From Zygnema cylindricum (lineage: Eukaryota > Streptophyta > Zygnematophyceae > Zygnematales > Zygnemataceae): a DNA stretch of 64,000 nucleotides. Position numbers and translations under genes: made by a program. The stretch covers positions 7,501 to 71,500 of the forward strand of contig JBBHKE010000294.1 in the NCBI GenBank assembly GCA_037447655.1. Reading direction: 5' to 3'. Shown piece by piece: positions 23,803 to 33,542 of this stretch. Numbering within the stretch: position 1 is the stretch's first letter; each line of letters starts with the position of its first letter. The notes under the pieces are model-generated. The model was not told the DNA's origin. It saw only the letters and a program-made list of their open reading frames with translations, and ran no database searches.

Positions 23803-24926
23803 TTTTCTGTTTTTCCATTTTCGGTTTTCCTGTTTTTGTTCAGTTTAGTTTTACAGGTTTTTTAGGGTTTTTTTCTTTTTTTTATTTGTTCCTTTTAGCG
23901 CTACTGCAGAGGCTTGTAGATCTTCTCAATATATAATACTGTAATAAGCTGCCTTTTTTTTTTCTTAAGATTATGGCTTAAGGCTATTTTGACATTTATT
24001 TTTACTTTCTCATTTTGCGTACACTCGTAGAATTTGTAATAGGTTACAAAGGCAAGTTGTTTTAGCACGTTTTCATGTTATCTTGTGTAGATGAATCTCC
24101 CGGGAGAGATATGTTTCGTATATTATGTCTAATTTCATTTCATTTGGAAAATCAACATGAAGGATTTATTTAGTATCTTTTTTCTGAATTGCAAATGGCT
24201 TCAAAGATAGTTGAAGTTTTATTTGATTGGGAATATTCGATAAAGCCATTTCAGCAAAATCACGCTTAGAGAAACATGGCCTATGGTTGTGAAATCTAAA
24301 AAACGCAATGTCAACTTATTGCCCATATTCTGTCTGCAATGTGTTTGATTTGAAAAAATGTTGTATGGGACATAAGTGTAAAAATGGAACATGGAAGGAG
24401 AAAACAGTGGGACTGATATTCTGGTAGTTCATGACGATTAAGCTTTTCCGAAAACGGGGCTATATTTCTCTTACAAGACGCGTGGAAAAAATAAACTTTT
24501 TAAACTTGATAATTAAATTTCGTCCCAAAAAGGAGGTTTGCACTTTGACGGATTTGCAAGTTTCTTACTTTGCTGTCATCCTATGGAAAAAAAAAAAAAT
24601 TATAGCACAAACAGTTTTGCAGTAAACAATCCTTCAGGAGAAATATCCCTTTCACAGTAAGTCTCGCCATAGCCCCAAAAATATTCTCAATTGCAATAGT
24701 GAAGATGGCAATTCACATCTCCCATTGTCGACGCTGTAATACATTTAAGTTCTCAACCAGTTTAAAACTAAAAGATACTTTTCCAGTGAGAATTCGAGAA
24801 AGTCAAACAGGTTAAAAAGGTTAAAACGATTGTTCTATGTTGGTATTGCAGTCGGAAATATTAGCTATCTTTAAAGCTTATTGAAAATTGTTTTTTTTTA
24901 AACAGAAGCTTTTATGTCAACCCTTG
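23803..24926. other. Spacer between convergent ValRS and PKR1 genes
   Basis: T-rich 3' flank of ValRS with ATATATAATACTGTAATAAG near 23927, then AT-rich sequence. No supported gene or repeat was found in it. Confidence 0.6.
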
Positions 24927-26229
24927 TTACAGACTCTTCTTTTTTTCGGAGTCATTGGCGGAACCTCCATCAGATTCTTTTAATGGCTCATCCTTATTCT
25001 TAATGGATGGTCCCATAAGTTCAGTTGTTTGTTCTTCTGTCGACACAATGCCAGTTTCTGCAATGAACCTGTGAAAAGAAAAAATGGAAAATAAAAAATA
25101 AGGTGAATGAAATATAAAATAGGTGCATTGCTTTTCAGTGCTGCAATGCCAGTTTCTGGAATGAATAAATAACAACATTTGCAAAAAAAAAAACGGAATA
25201 TAAATAAGCTGCATTGCTTTCTACTACTGGCTTCTATCATTTTAGGACAGAGCTCAGGCAGACAAAATGCATCAGAACGCTGAGACATCAACACTAAAAC
25301 TACGTAATACATAAAATTCTCTATTATACTAGAGGACAAAGACGAGGTAAAACAGCCAAAATTAAGACAGCGAGCCCCTAGGCGCAATGTCATTTGATGC
25401 TCAAATTTTTAATCCATTAAGAACTAATTAATATATAGATGCAAATCCAGTGAAGCCTGGCAAGATTCTATGGAAATTAAAGCTCACTACAGAAACATAA
25501 TTTTTAAGCTCCTTCAAATTTTGTACATTGTTCCATTTATTACAATAATATAAAGGTATACAAGATGCCCTCCTTCCACCCAAAAAACAGCAGAAATATA
25601 AAACTCGAAAAAATCCTAAAACATTAAAAAACCCTGTGAAAGGCTAATACAATAAAGAAGGTGAAAGGACAAACCAGTTGATGAGGAATAGGAGGCCCCC
25701 TGCTAAAAATGCAAGAAACAGTGTGTGTAACAAAAGCCAGCCACCGTAGCCAACAGCGACATAGCATAGAAACAGTAAAACTGCTAGGAGTGCTACAAGG
25801 ACAAAATTGAGAGCGACTGCAGTTGGTTTCTGTCCTCCAAACAAGAGAATACCGCAAAAAAGTGTGTCAGGACAGATTAAAACGCATAAAAGAAAGAAAA
25901 GGGAATTATTTTCACTTAAAACGAGACTTTTGCTAGCATTGGAACTCTCAAAATCGGAATAAAAACGGAATTAGTGTACAGGAAAAACCGAGTTAGAAGG
26001 ACACTTTCCATTAACATCAGAGTTTTCCTAGTTTCGGGAATAGGTTTAACATCATCGAGTAATAAGTTTGTCGTTTTATTGTACTTTTGACTACAGAGCA
26101 AAGAAGCATAATTAAAGAGATGAAAAAAATGAATATTATGAGTCTCACGTTTACTCCAGGAGTGAAGATACCCAGCACAATAGCCTCCCACCAAGAAGAC
26201 TCTCCAGTTTGTGCATTACTATTATCCAT
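24927..26229 (-). CDS. PKR1: V-ATPase assembly factor PKR1 homologue
   Basis: Three exons: 26229-26149, 25829-25675 and 25068-24927 give 125 residues with matching phases and GT-AG junctions. The N-terminal motif SSWWEAIVLGIFTPGVN followed by two hydrophobic segments (about 32-51 and 55-79) and LLFLINWF is the Pkr1 layout (family pattern: S/I-F-T-P-G-x, two TM segments, INWF). The C-terminus is hydrophilic and charged and ends KKKSL. In yeast Pkr1 is an ER membrane protein needed to assemble the Vo sector of the vacuolar H+-ATPase; the same role is inferred here. The C-terminal KKKSL resembles but does not match the canonical KKxx ER-retrieval signal. The start codon lies 402 bp from the start of the divergent aldolase gene. 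Confidence 0.85.
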
Positions 26230-26631
26230 GTTAAAAAAAAAGGGACGGGCAAGGGAGCAATATTAGTACGTCTTAATACTTAAAAAATTTCCTTTCGCTC
26301 TATACATTCTTTGCCTTCTTACTGAACCCTCTCTCCTTATTTTTCACTCTTCCAATTTGGTCATCTTTGTTCACCATTCACAGGATCCTGAAGAAAACCA
26401 AACAGGAAGTTTTATGAGTCGTCTACTTTACAAGTTTCTCTCCACCTAAGGTTCAGTTTTTTTGGTGATGGAGATTTTTCCTCATCATAACACCATAGTT
26501 AACAATATTTGCTTTTTTTAACCTAATAATTTTAGATATAAATGTATATAAAAGAGGGCAAAAGGTAGTGTTTCTCATCGGTTTCTAAAAGTTCGATAAC
26601 TTTTATATTCGCAATTAAACCCTTCAATCCC
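26230..26631. promoter_or_regulatory. Divergent promoter region of PKR1 and aldolase
   Basis: This 402-bp region lies between two start codons on opposite strands. It contains ATGTATATAAAAGAGG at about 26542, a TATA-like box about 85 bp before the aldolase ATG. No transposon was seen. Confidence 0.55.
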
Positions 26632-29600
26632 ATGGAAACTTGTGTAACATTTCAGCTTACACCTCTGGGTCCATGCAAAAGAAAATCAGATTCAATCCTG
26701 CAATTAGTTCATGGAAACAAAATCTCTACCTTTACACAGCTCCACTCTCAGATTCCTCGGTCAACTTTACCTAATGTTAGAGCTCCAAGCACTCCTTTTC
26801 AAAATATAGCAAGATGTACTGTCAGGAATTATGAAGAGAGCCTCCCTATTCCGTCTTTTAGGGAGTCTTTCGTATCAGATGACCTTCAGTGGAGCGAGAC
26901 ATCAACAGTCTCTTCTTTACAGGCTATTCACAATGCGGCAGTTATAGCATGTGTACGTTCTGACCGGTAATAAGACGACTTTATTACAAAACTCACTCTG
27001 GATTTACCATCAGATTATGAAGATGAAAAAGTGGGAGAAAAATAAGAAGCCACGAGTTGAAAATTCTTGTTGTTTTGAAAATAAGCTCGTCTTATGCTTG
27101 CAGTTTACAGGACATGGAGCTGCTTTTTGGTTAGATTCATTTCTTGTCAAGGCAGTATATGCGGAGCTTATTACTCTAATGGACTTAATAATTAGAGCTT
27201 GTTTTTTGGAGATTCTTCCTGCTCAGTAATTCATATTGAATTGTTTTTTTATTAAATTTGCATTTGCTCGGTTTTCAAAAATGAAGAGCAAATTCGCATT
27301 TGCTCAGTTATTCAAAACGATTTGTTTGTCATCAATTTTGCAGGTCGGACTGGGCTCTGAACGCAGCAAGAAGTGCGTTAAGTGGTGGCATTTCTGTGGT
27401 GAGTATCAAACAATGGGCTTTTTTTTTTTTTTTTTCGCAACAAACTCTGTTAACGGTCACAATTGGATTGTTTTTTTATTGAAGCATCGTGGCTGGGCCC
27501 TTTTTCCTCGTGCTCTTTCTCTTTCTCTTGAATGGAGATGAAACAGGCTGTCGGCCATGATTTTTCTGCCGGTAATCATCATTATTATAACTGTTTCCAT
27601 GGTGTTTTTACCATTTTCAGTTCAATTTCTGATGGAGTTTTATGATAATAGCAGATGCTTGTCTTATCCTCTGAACTTCTAGCCGTTGGTTAGAGCAAAT
27701 AGAAGCATCTTATTTGCAATATGTAAAGTGTTCTGTGACATTGTGATGTATGACTGATGTATTTATTCTTGCTTGGATGACGATGGCAGTTGGAGATAAC
27801 GCTTACGACTCCTTGTGCCACAGAGGTTGGAATCTTCCCTTTTTCTTTGTAAAGAATGAATTCCCTTTTAAACGCGGTTCTTAACTGTGTATGCTTTGCA
27901 TGTTTCTTGCCAACTTGTTTGTTTGTTTCTCATTCTCGCAGGTTCTTAAGACTCTTGTGGAGGAATTTCCTGCAGCAACTATTGGGGTTAGTATCTTGCA
28001 CCTTTTAATTTTCAGAAACTTCCACATTCGTTGTTATTCACAAGACAATATTTTAATCTATGCAATAAAGATTGTGATTTAATTGCTCAAGCACATGAAT
28101 CCATTATTGTGCAGAGACAAATGAGTTAAACAAGGTTAAATTTGTTCATACGCTTACAAAATTCGAGTGCATAATGGAGGATACTAAACCTTTTGAACTG
28201 CTGACATTGAAATGTTTCCTCTATCTTTGGGACAATATTGATGCTTAGCTCTTTGAGAATCCCTTTGATATTTTTCCACCACTCCAATTTGCAGGCAGGA
28301 ACAGTACTTTCAAAGACTGGTGCCATTGAAGCGCTCTCAGTCGGTGCAAAATTTCTAATGAGTCCAGCAACAGACGAGGTAAAATGGGATTCTGATTGTT
28401 ATACACTTCATGCTCACGTCTCCCCCCCCCTTCCCTCCCTCTCTCTCTCTCTCCTCTCTCTCTCTCCCTCCCGCATTCTCCACTAATCCCCTTCTCTCCC
28501 TCTCCTATTTCTCCTTCTCGTATGTTGTGCGTGCTGCTGCATTATTTCCATTCCGTTTGTGACATAATTGTTGGCATAGACAATATACCAGGAAAAAGGG
28601 ATAAGTCACTGTTTCTATTTACTATTAATTCACTTGTCACTAATTATTTTATGGGCTTTTTTTCTATGTATTGATTTTTGGTTGCAGGATCTTGTTTCTG
28701 ACTTCAAAGCCGGACCTTCGTTATTTATTCCTGGAGCCATGACTCCCACAGAGGTGCAAATTTTGTTAAATTCCCTTTAGAAGCGACTTATGGTGGACTG
28801 CAAAAAAGCTTTATGGTGGAGGGAATGACCAATGTGACAAGCGTCACAAGTCTCGTTGTTATTTCCTCTCTCTGATTACCTTATGAGAGGGATGCTTTTT
28901 ATTGCCAGATTCTTCGAGCTGTCAAACTGGGAGCACGGATGGTGAAGGTAAACAAACAGAAATTGCTTTGGACTTATTTCGTACACACGGATAAAGATTT
29001 GGGTAATATTTAACGAACATAATAAGGATTATCTTAAATGATGTATGTTATTTTTTGTGTCTCATTGTCATTCGTTTTTATTGTGAGATTCTTGAAAGCA
29101 TATGTACAACACACTGCCCGTCGCTATTAGTGTTAGCAACACTAATTTGGTTGCAACTTTCTTTGTCCAAAAACCACAAAATAGTGTCAATAGCACTATT
29201 CAAGGAGTGGACTACGAGTCGCCTCGTCTCCCTACACTATATTAGTATCGTACATAGAATTTACTTTCTAATTTCGCATTACACTACTGATCCTTCACAC
29301 TAATAGCGATGGGCAGTGTACTGTGCAGATCTTTCCGATAGGATCTGCAGGTGGTGTGGACTTTATCAAGGCAATGCATCGTTCTTTGCCCTCCATTCCT
29401 CTTGTCGCCGCACACAAGGTTTCCGTTGGTAGGCCACTTTTTTCAGAACTAAACCTGCGGTGTCTGGTATGACATTAAGGGCTGGGTCTCATTAGGCCTC
29501 TGTTCCTGTAATTGAGTTTCTCATTTTTTGATTGGATTAATAATTTCTGTGAACATATATGGTAACGTCACATATGTCATACACTGTTGCAACGTTAATT

Positions 29601-30124
29601 CCATATAAATAACAGCTCTTAAATCACCGTTGTTGATGTTTAGATGTCATTCATCAATCACAGGTACTTCTCATTTTTCCAAACATCAATCCCCCATCTA
29701 ATAACATTTTTTCATTCGGTTCCCTGCAGAAAATCATCTTTCTTAACATCAAAACGTTGCTTAAGAAGCTTTTTTTACTGCTTGTAATTGTGGTACGGAA
29801 GAATGATCAATGTTCTTAACATCAAAATGTTGCTTAAAAAGATTTTTTTACTGCTTGTAATTGTGGTACAGAAGATTAAGAAGATTTATGTTCTTAACAT
29901 CAAATTGTTGCTTATTTTTTTTTTTTTTTACTGCTTGTAATTGTGGTACAGAAATGATTGGCACATATGTGGCAGCTGGAGCCTCAGCAGTCGTCTTATC
30001 TGACGCTATTTTCCATCCCAAGGCAATGGCAGGACAGGACTTAGAAACAATCAAAAATCAAGCTAGAAAAGCCGCAGAACTAGGTCGTCTTGCAAGAGCT
30101 CAAACCTCTATTGCTGAAAAGTAA
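26632..30124 (+). CDS. KDPG/KHG aldolase with N-terminal leader
   Basis: Cleaves 2-keto-3-deoxy-6-phosphogluconate (or 4-hydroxy-2-oxoglutarate) to pyruvate and an aldehyde; class I, Schiff-base family. Nine exons: 26632-26966, 27344-27398, 27790-27825, 27942-27986, 28295-28378, 28688-28753, 28909-28947, 29329-29428, 29952-30124; 310 residues. Core features: AIHNAAVIACVRSD start of the barrel, catalytic Glu132 in LEITLTT, Schiff-base Lys220 in GARMVKIFP, the phosphate-loop segment IGSAGGVDFI and GASAVVLSDAIF. The first about 95 residues exceed bacterial enzymes and look like a plastid leader (few acidic residues early, Ser/Thr/Arg-rich). Plant homologues have been linked to a plastid Entner-Doudoroff route; that role is inferred here. 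The acceptor of exon 9 is the last of three tandem copies, and exon 8 begins right beside a MITE. Confidence 0.9.
28420..28515 (+). repeat. CT-rich tract in aldolase intron 5
   Basis: CCCTCTCTCTCTCTC runs, interrupted. Confidence 0.85.
29109..29320. mobile_element. MITE family B copy (212 bp) in aldolase intron 7
   Basis: Near-perfect ends: ACACTGCCCGTCGCTATTAG on the left and CTAATAGCGATGGGCAGTGT on the right. The interior carries GGAGTGGACTACGAGTCGCC. The right end is 8 bp before exon 8. Confidence 0.85.
29740..29951 (+). repeat. Triplicated segment that includes the exon 9 splice acceptor
   Basis: Three tandem units (29740-29803, 29813-29873, 29891-29951) share TTCTTAACATCAAA, GTTGCTTA, a T-run and ACTGCTTGTAATTGTGGTAC. 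Unit 3 ends in the acceptor used by exon 9; unit 2 ends in an identical GTGGTACAG; unit 1 has GTGGTACGG and lacks the AG. Confidence 0.9.
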
Positions 30125-30797
30125 TGAAATTGAGAAAAGGAATGAACTTGACTTGTGAGGAAAGGTCTGTACAGATGTAGTGATAACAAAAAAATGTTTC
30201 TCATGATTCTGTTCAAGTTTATGGCAAAAGCTGATAATTGGAACCGGAGCGTGGAGAAAGAACTAAGAAGCACATGTCTCTTGGGAATATTGTCCCGGGA
30301 GTTTGAAATTTATAACGAGGTGAAGTTTCAGAGATTTTGTACCTTCCTAAATGTGCTCCGAGGATCTTTTATGTCAAAATATGTTGAGTATCGTTTGGAA
30401 ACTCTTTTAATGTCGGTAATTTCATAGCACTTTTCATGTCACAACTATAGACAAATAGATGTTGGGTGTAATAAAAACTGATTAACTCATTGTGTAAAAG
30501 CGACATAGGTAATAAGGTCATGAAGGTTACAAGTCTATAAGGTTATGATGGCTATGATGGTTTTTTTTTTTTTTTGGTTTGCTTGTTTGCTTGATCTGCT
30601 GAGAATCATGAAAATTAGTAATTCTTAAGATAAACAAAGCTAAACTCAAAATATTTATTTCAAAAGAGCATGATAGATATTCCATCTTGGTACAGAGATG
30701 TAAGAAAAAAGAAAATTCGACGGCCGATGTGCAAGGAAGGTCGTAATGAGAACAAGAGGACGATTAATTGGACAAAGACAGGCTACGAGGATAAAAG

Positions 30798-30966
30798 TAC
30801 CCGTCACTATTAGAATTAATAACGCTAATCCGAGTGCAGATATTTTTGAACCAAAGTTATAAGTTACTATGTAGTTAAATGACCCATAATGAGCCACGCG
30901 GCAAAACATTCTAACACTGATTTGAACAGTAATAATTTACTAGCTCTAAGAGCGTCGTAGGGCGTA
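30798..30966. mobile_element. MITE family B copy (169 bp)
   Basis: Left end TACCCGTCACTATTAGAATTA, right end AGAGCGTCGTAGGGCGTA. The interior contains GACCCATAATGAGCCACGCG, the complement of the GGCTCATTATGGG word in other copies. Confidence 0.7.
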
Positions 30967-31353
30967 CTACACTAAAATAAGTTGGAAAAAAAACGACATC
31001 AAACTATCCTAGGAGTTGAAAAAACAAGCAGCTATAATAAGCTTACTTAGAAAAGGTGCGACGGTGAAGTATATGGATACAAGAATGGGATAAAGACAAA
31101 ATGGTGGTGGAAAATGTCCCACGAGATCAAAAAACAAAAAATGGAGAACACTACAAAAAGCAAATGAAAAGCAAAAGGGACGAGGTAAAGATGCTAATAA
31201 AAACCTACAAAAAAACAAAAACAGAACGTCAAAACTAATAAAACCACTCCTAACTCTCTCCCTCCCTCGCTCCCTTTGAAGCAGTGAACAAAACTGCGAG
31301 AGTAATTTATTGCGTAAATATTGTACGGTTACGGAAACGGTAGTACTATCGGG

Positions 31354-32420
31354 CAGAGGTCGCAAAAGTCAAAATTCAGATGCCCGAATCCGACATTTTT
31401 TTTTTTTTTTCAAAATCTGAACACCCGAAATCCGGCAGCGTTATGTCACTCCTAAATTGTTACCCGGTACCCGATACGCGTTTACGAAAAAAAATGTTAA
31501 CCGAAACTCAATTTCTCGCGACTACCCGCACCTACTTGTACCCGAATAAGTACAAATTTAGTGGTACATCTCCTGTATACTTTCCACGATACCAAAAGTA
31601 CAAAGTACAATAATGTTGGATAGTATGGACACAACAGTACTGTACAGTGTACAGTACACCGCCAATCGCTATTAGAGTAGAAGTTTCTTTAGCGTATAGG
31701 AATAATTACCGTGGTTTACGCTGATTAAGAATTTGAAAATTTTGAAAATAAACCTACATTATAATTGTTTAATAATTTTAATTTGGGTCTTTGAAAAAAA
31801 TAAATGTCGGTCGCAAACATGCTTACACTAATATAGGTATTTGTACAAAATCTGACAAATCGTACACAAATCGTACGTTCACACAGTCGAAACTTAATTG
31901 TTGGACGAATATGTGCGAACCTGATATTTGATAACCTGATTTCATCCCCTTTTTAGAGCGCATATTCTCATGCGTCCGCGGTTACTAAAACTCATTAATT
32001 ATACCTTTTCACTTAAAAAAGGTACAGTTTTGTACGGTCTGACACTGACCGTACACCACAATATTTACACGACAACGTACTTTCGTTTTGTACGGTACTT
32101 GGAAAATAACCTTAAATGGCGTAAAGAAAAAAATAGAATAAGCTACGCTATTTGAGAATAAAAAAAAAAAAGCGGGACGGAATTAGCGTACACTACGCTA
32201 ATAGTGATTGGCGGTGTACTGTAGTGGAACTTACCTACGAAACCTTCATTTTTTTTCGTTTTTTACTTACCCGGCCGTATCCGATTTTTTTTTTTTTTTC
32301 TATATCACCCGGCCGAATCCGGCCGGCCCCCAAAATTTTGCACCCGAATCCGTTTCGGATTCGACCTGTCTGTCCAGGTACGGGTCGGGTACGGATTCGG
32401 GTACCCGATTGCGACCTCTC
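31354..32420. mobile_element. Non-autonomous hAT-like element, interrupted by a nested MITE
   Basis: Termini are CAGAGGTCGCAA at 31354 and TTGCGACCTCTC at 32409, an 11/12 inverted repeat. The flanks CTATCGGG and TTGTCGGG match at 6 of 8 positions, as expected for a worn 8-bp hAT target duplication. Both arms are rich in CCCGAATCCG-type words and T-runs. Removing the nested 572-bp MITE leaves about 495 bp. Confidence 0.75.
31651..32222. mobile_element. MITE family A, copy 2 (572 bp), nested
   Basis: Same termini (ACAGTACACCGCCAATCG and complement) and interior as the copy at 7151-7702. The internal 9-bp inverted repeat lies at 32031-32055. It sits inside the hAT-like element. Confidence 0.85.
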
Positions 32421-32761
32421 TTGTCGGGGCAGCAATGAGATGATTACTCGATTTGTCGAAATATCGCCCCGGATTTTTAGAGAGGTCACATAACGTAGTA
32501 TCGGCCACAGATATTACTGAGATGTCCACTTACAGGCCGCCACGTCTTTTCTGGTTGCCATGAGTTAACCAATTGTACATCCAGTCCGTACTACTAGCCC
32601 GTACAAATGCACCTCAGCTTCAGTTTACATCTATTCAGTTTGCAGTTCCCTGTTTCTAGCTTTTCTTATTTCAAAAGTAATCGATGACGTTCCTCTCCAG
32701 CTTCCAAAATATTCAATAGTGGGAGCTGTGATTGTCTTTACTTCTCCGAGTCTCTCTCCTC

Positions 32762-33511
32762 ATGGCTGCCACGCTACTGCCTATCTCTCAAAGGCCGTGG
32801 GACATTGTGTTTGTCGTATTCTTCGTCATCCACATTCCGACCACACTGTTTTTGGACAGCCAGGTTATATTGCCACGTCAGCTTTTTCCCAAACCTCTCA
32901 TTGATCTCCTTGACTTCCACATCAACACAAACCAAGACTTTCTTGTCGGTATGCGAACAAAGAACAAAATCTTCCGGTTTTCCAGAATCTGTCAACAGTT
33001 ATTATTCATTTCAACTAAGAATTGTCATTGACCAATAGGTCATCATGATTGTTTGTCCTTAGCAAGTAGCAAAGTTGATTATTAAACATATCCTTGTTGT
33101 AACTTTTCAAGTTTATCGTACTTTTTCAATTTTGCTGTACTTTTTTCAATTTTAATTTTTCAGTTTTGTTGTACCTTTTTCAATTTTGCTAGATTTTTTG
33201 TCTGCCTTGTACCGAAGGTGCTCAGATAAAGCCAGCAAGCTTGGTCTATTTTTGTTTTGTGACGTGACATGACAACTTTATTCTTCTCCATTACATTAAT
33301 GCTTTATGTTTTAACAAACTAATTCTACTATAAAGTACAAACAGTCCCTACTAGCAGATGCACAATCTTCTACATTGTTACTATTAATAACATTTGTAAC
33401 AACTCTTCAGTTTACTTGACAAAATTCATTCTACCTTTGTTGAATTCAGATCAAAATGTGGCTCTTCATTTGGTCTATCACGCTTTGTAACGAATGAATG
33501 CGAAACAAATA

Positions 33512-33542
<31 letters not shown>

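Larger units (their letters stand above)
30125..32761. other. Spacer between aldolase and TMEM97, mostly transposons
   Basis: Aldolase 3' flank (with GGTGTAATAAAAACTG near 30468), a family B MITE (30798-30966), then a hAT-like element with a nested family A MITE (31354-32420). The open reading frames at 30155-30427 (+) and 30655-30909 (-) have no family features I recognise. About 340 bp remain upstream of TMEM97 for its promoter. Confidence 0.6.

Noticed and set aside
30155-30427. 90-residue open frame downstream of the aldolase
   Set aside because: Lies in the likely 3' UTR, has no recognisable family features and no splice partners.
30655-30909. Minus-strand open frame with an acceptor-like sequence before CLCPINRPLVL
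   Set aside because: About half of it is MITE sequence and no upstream exon with a matching phase was found. A terminal exon of an unknown gene cannot be fully excluded.
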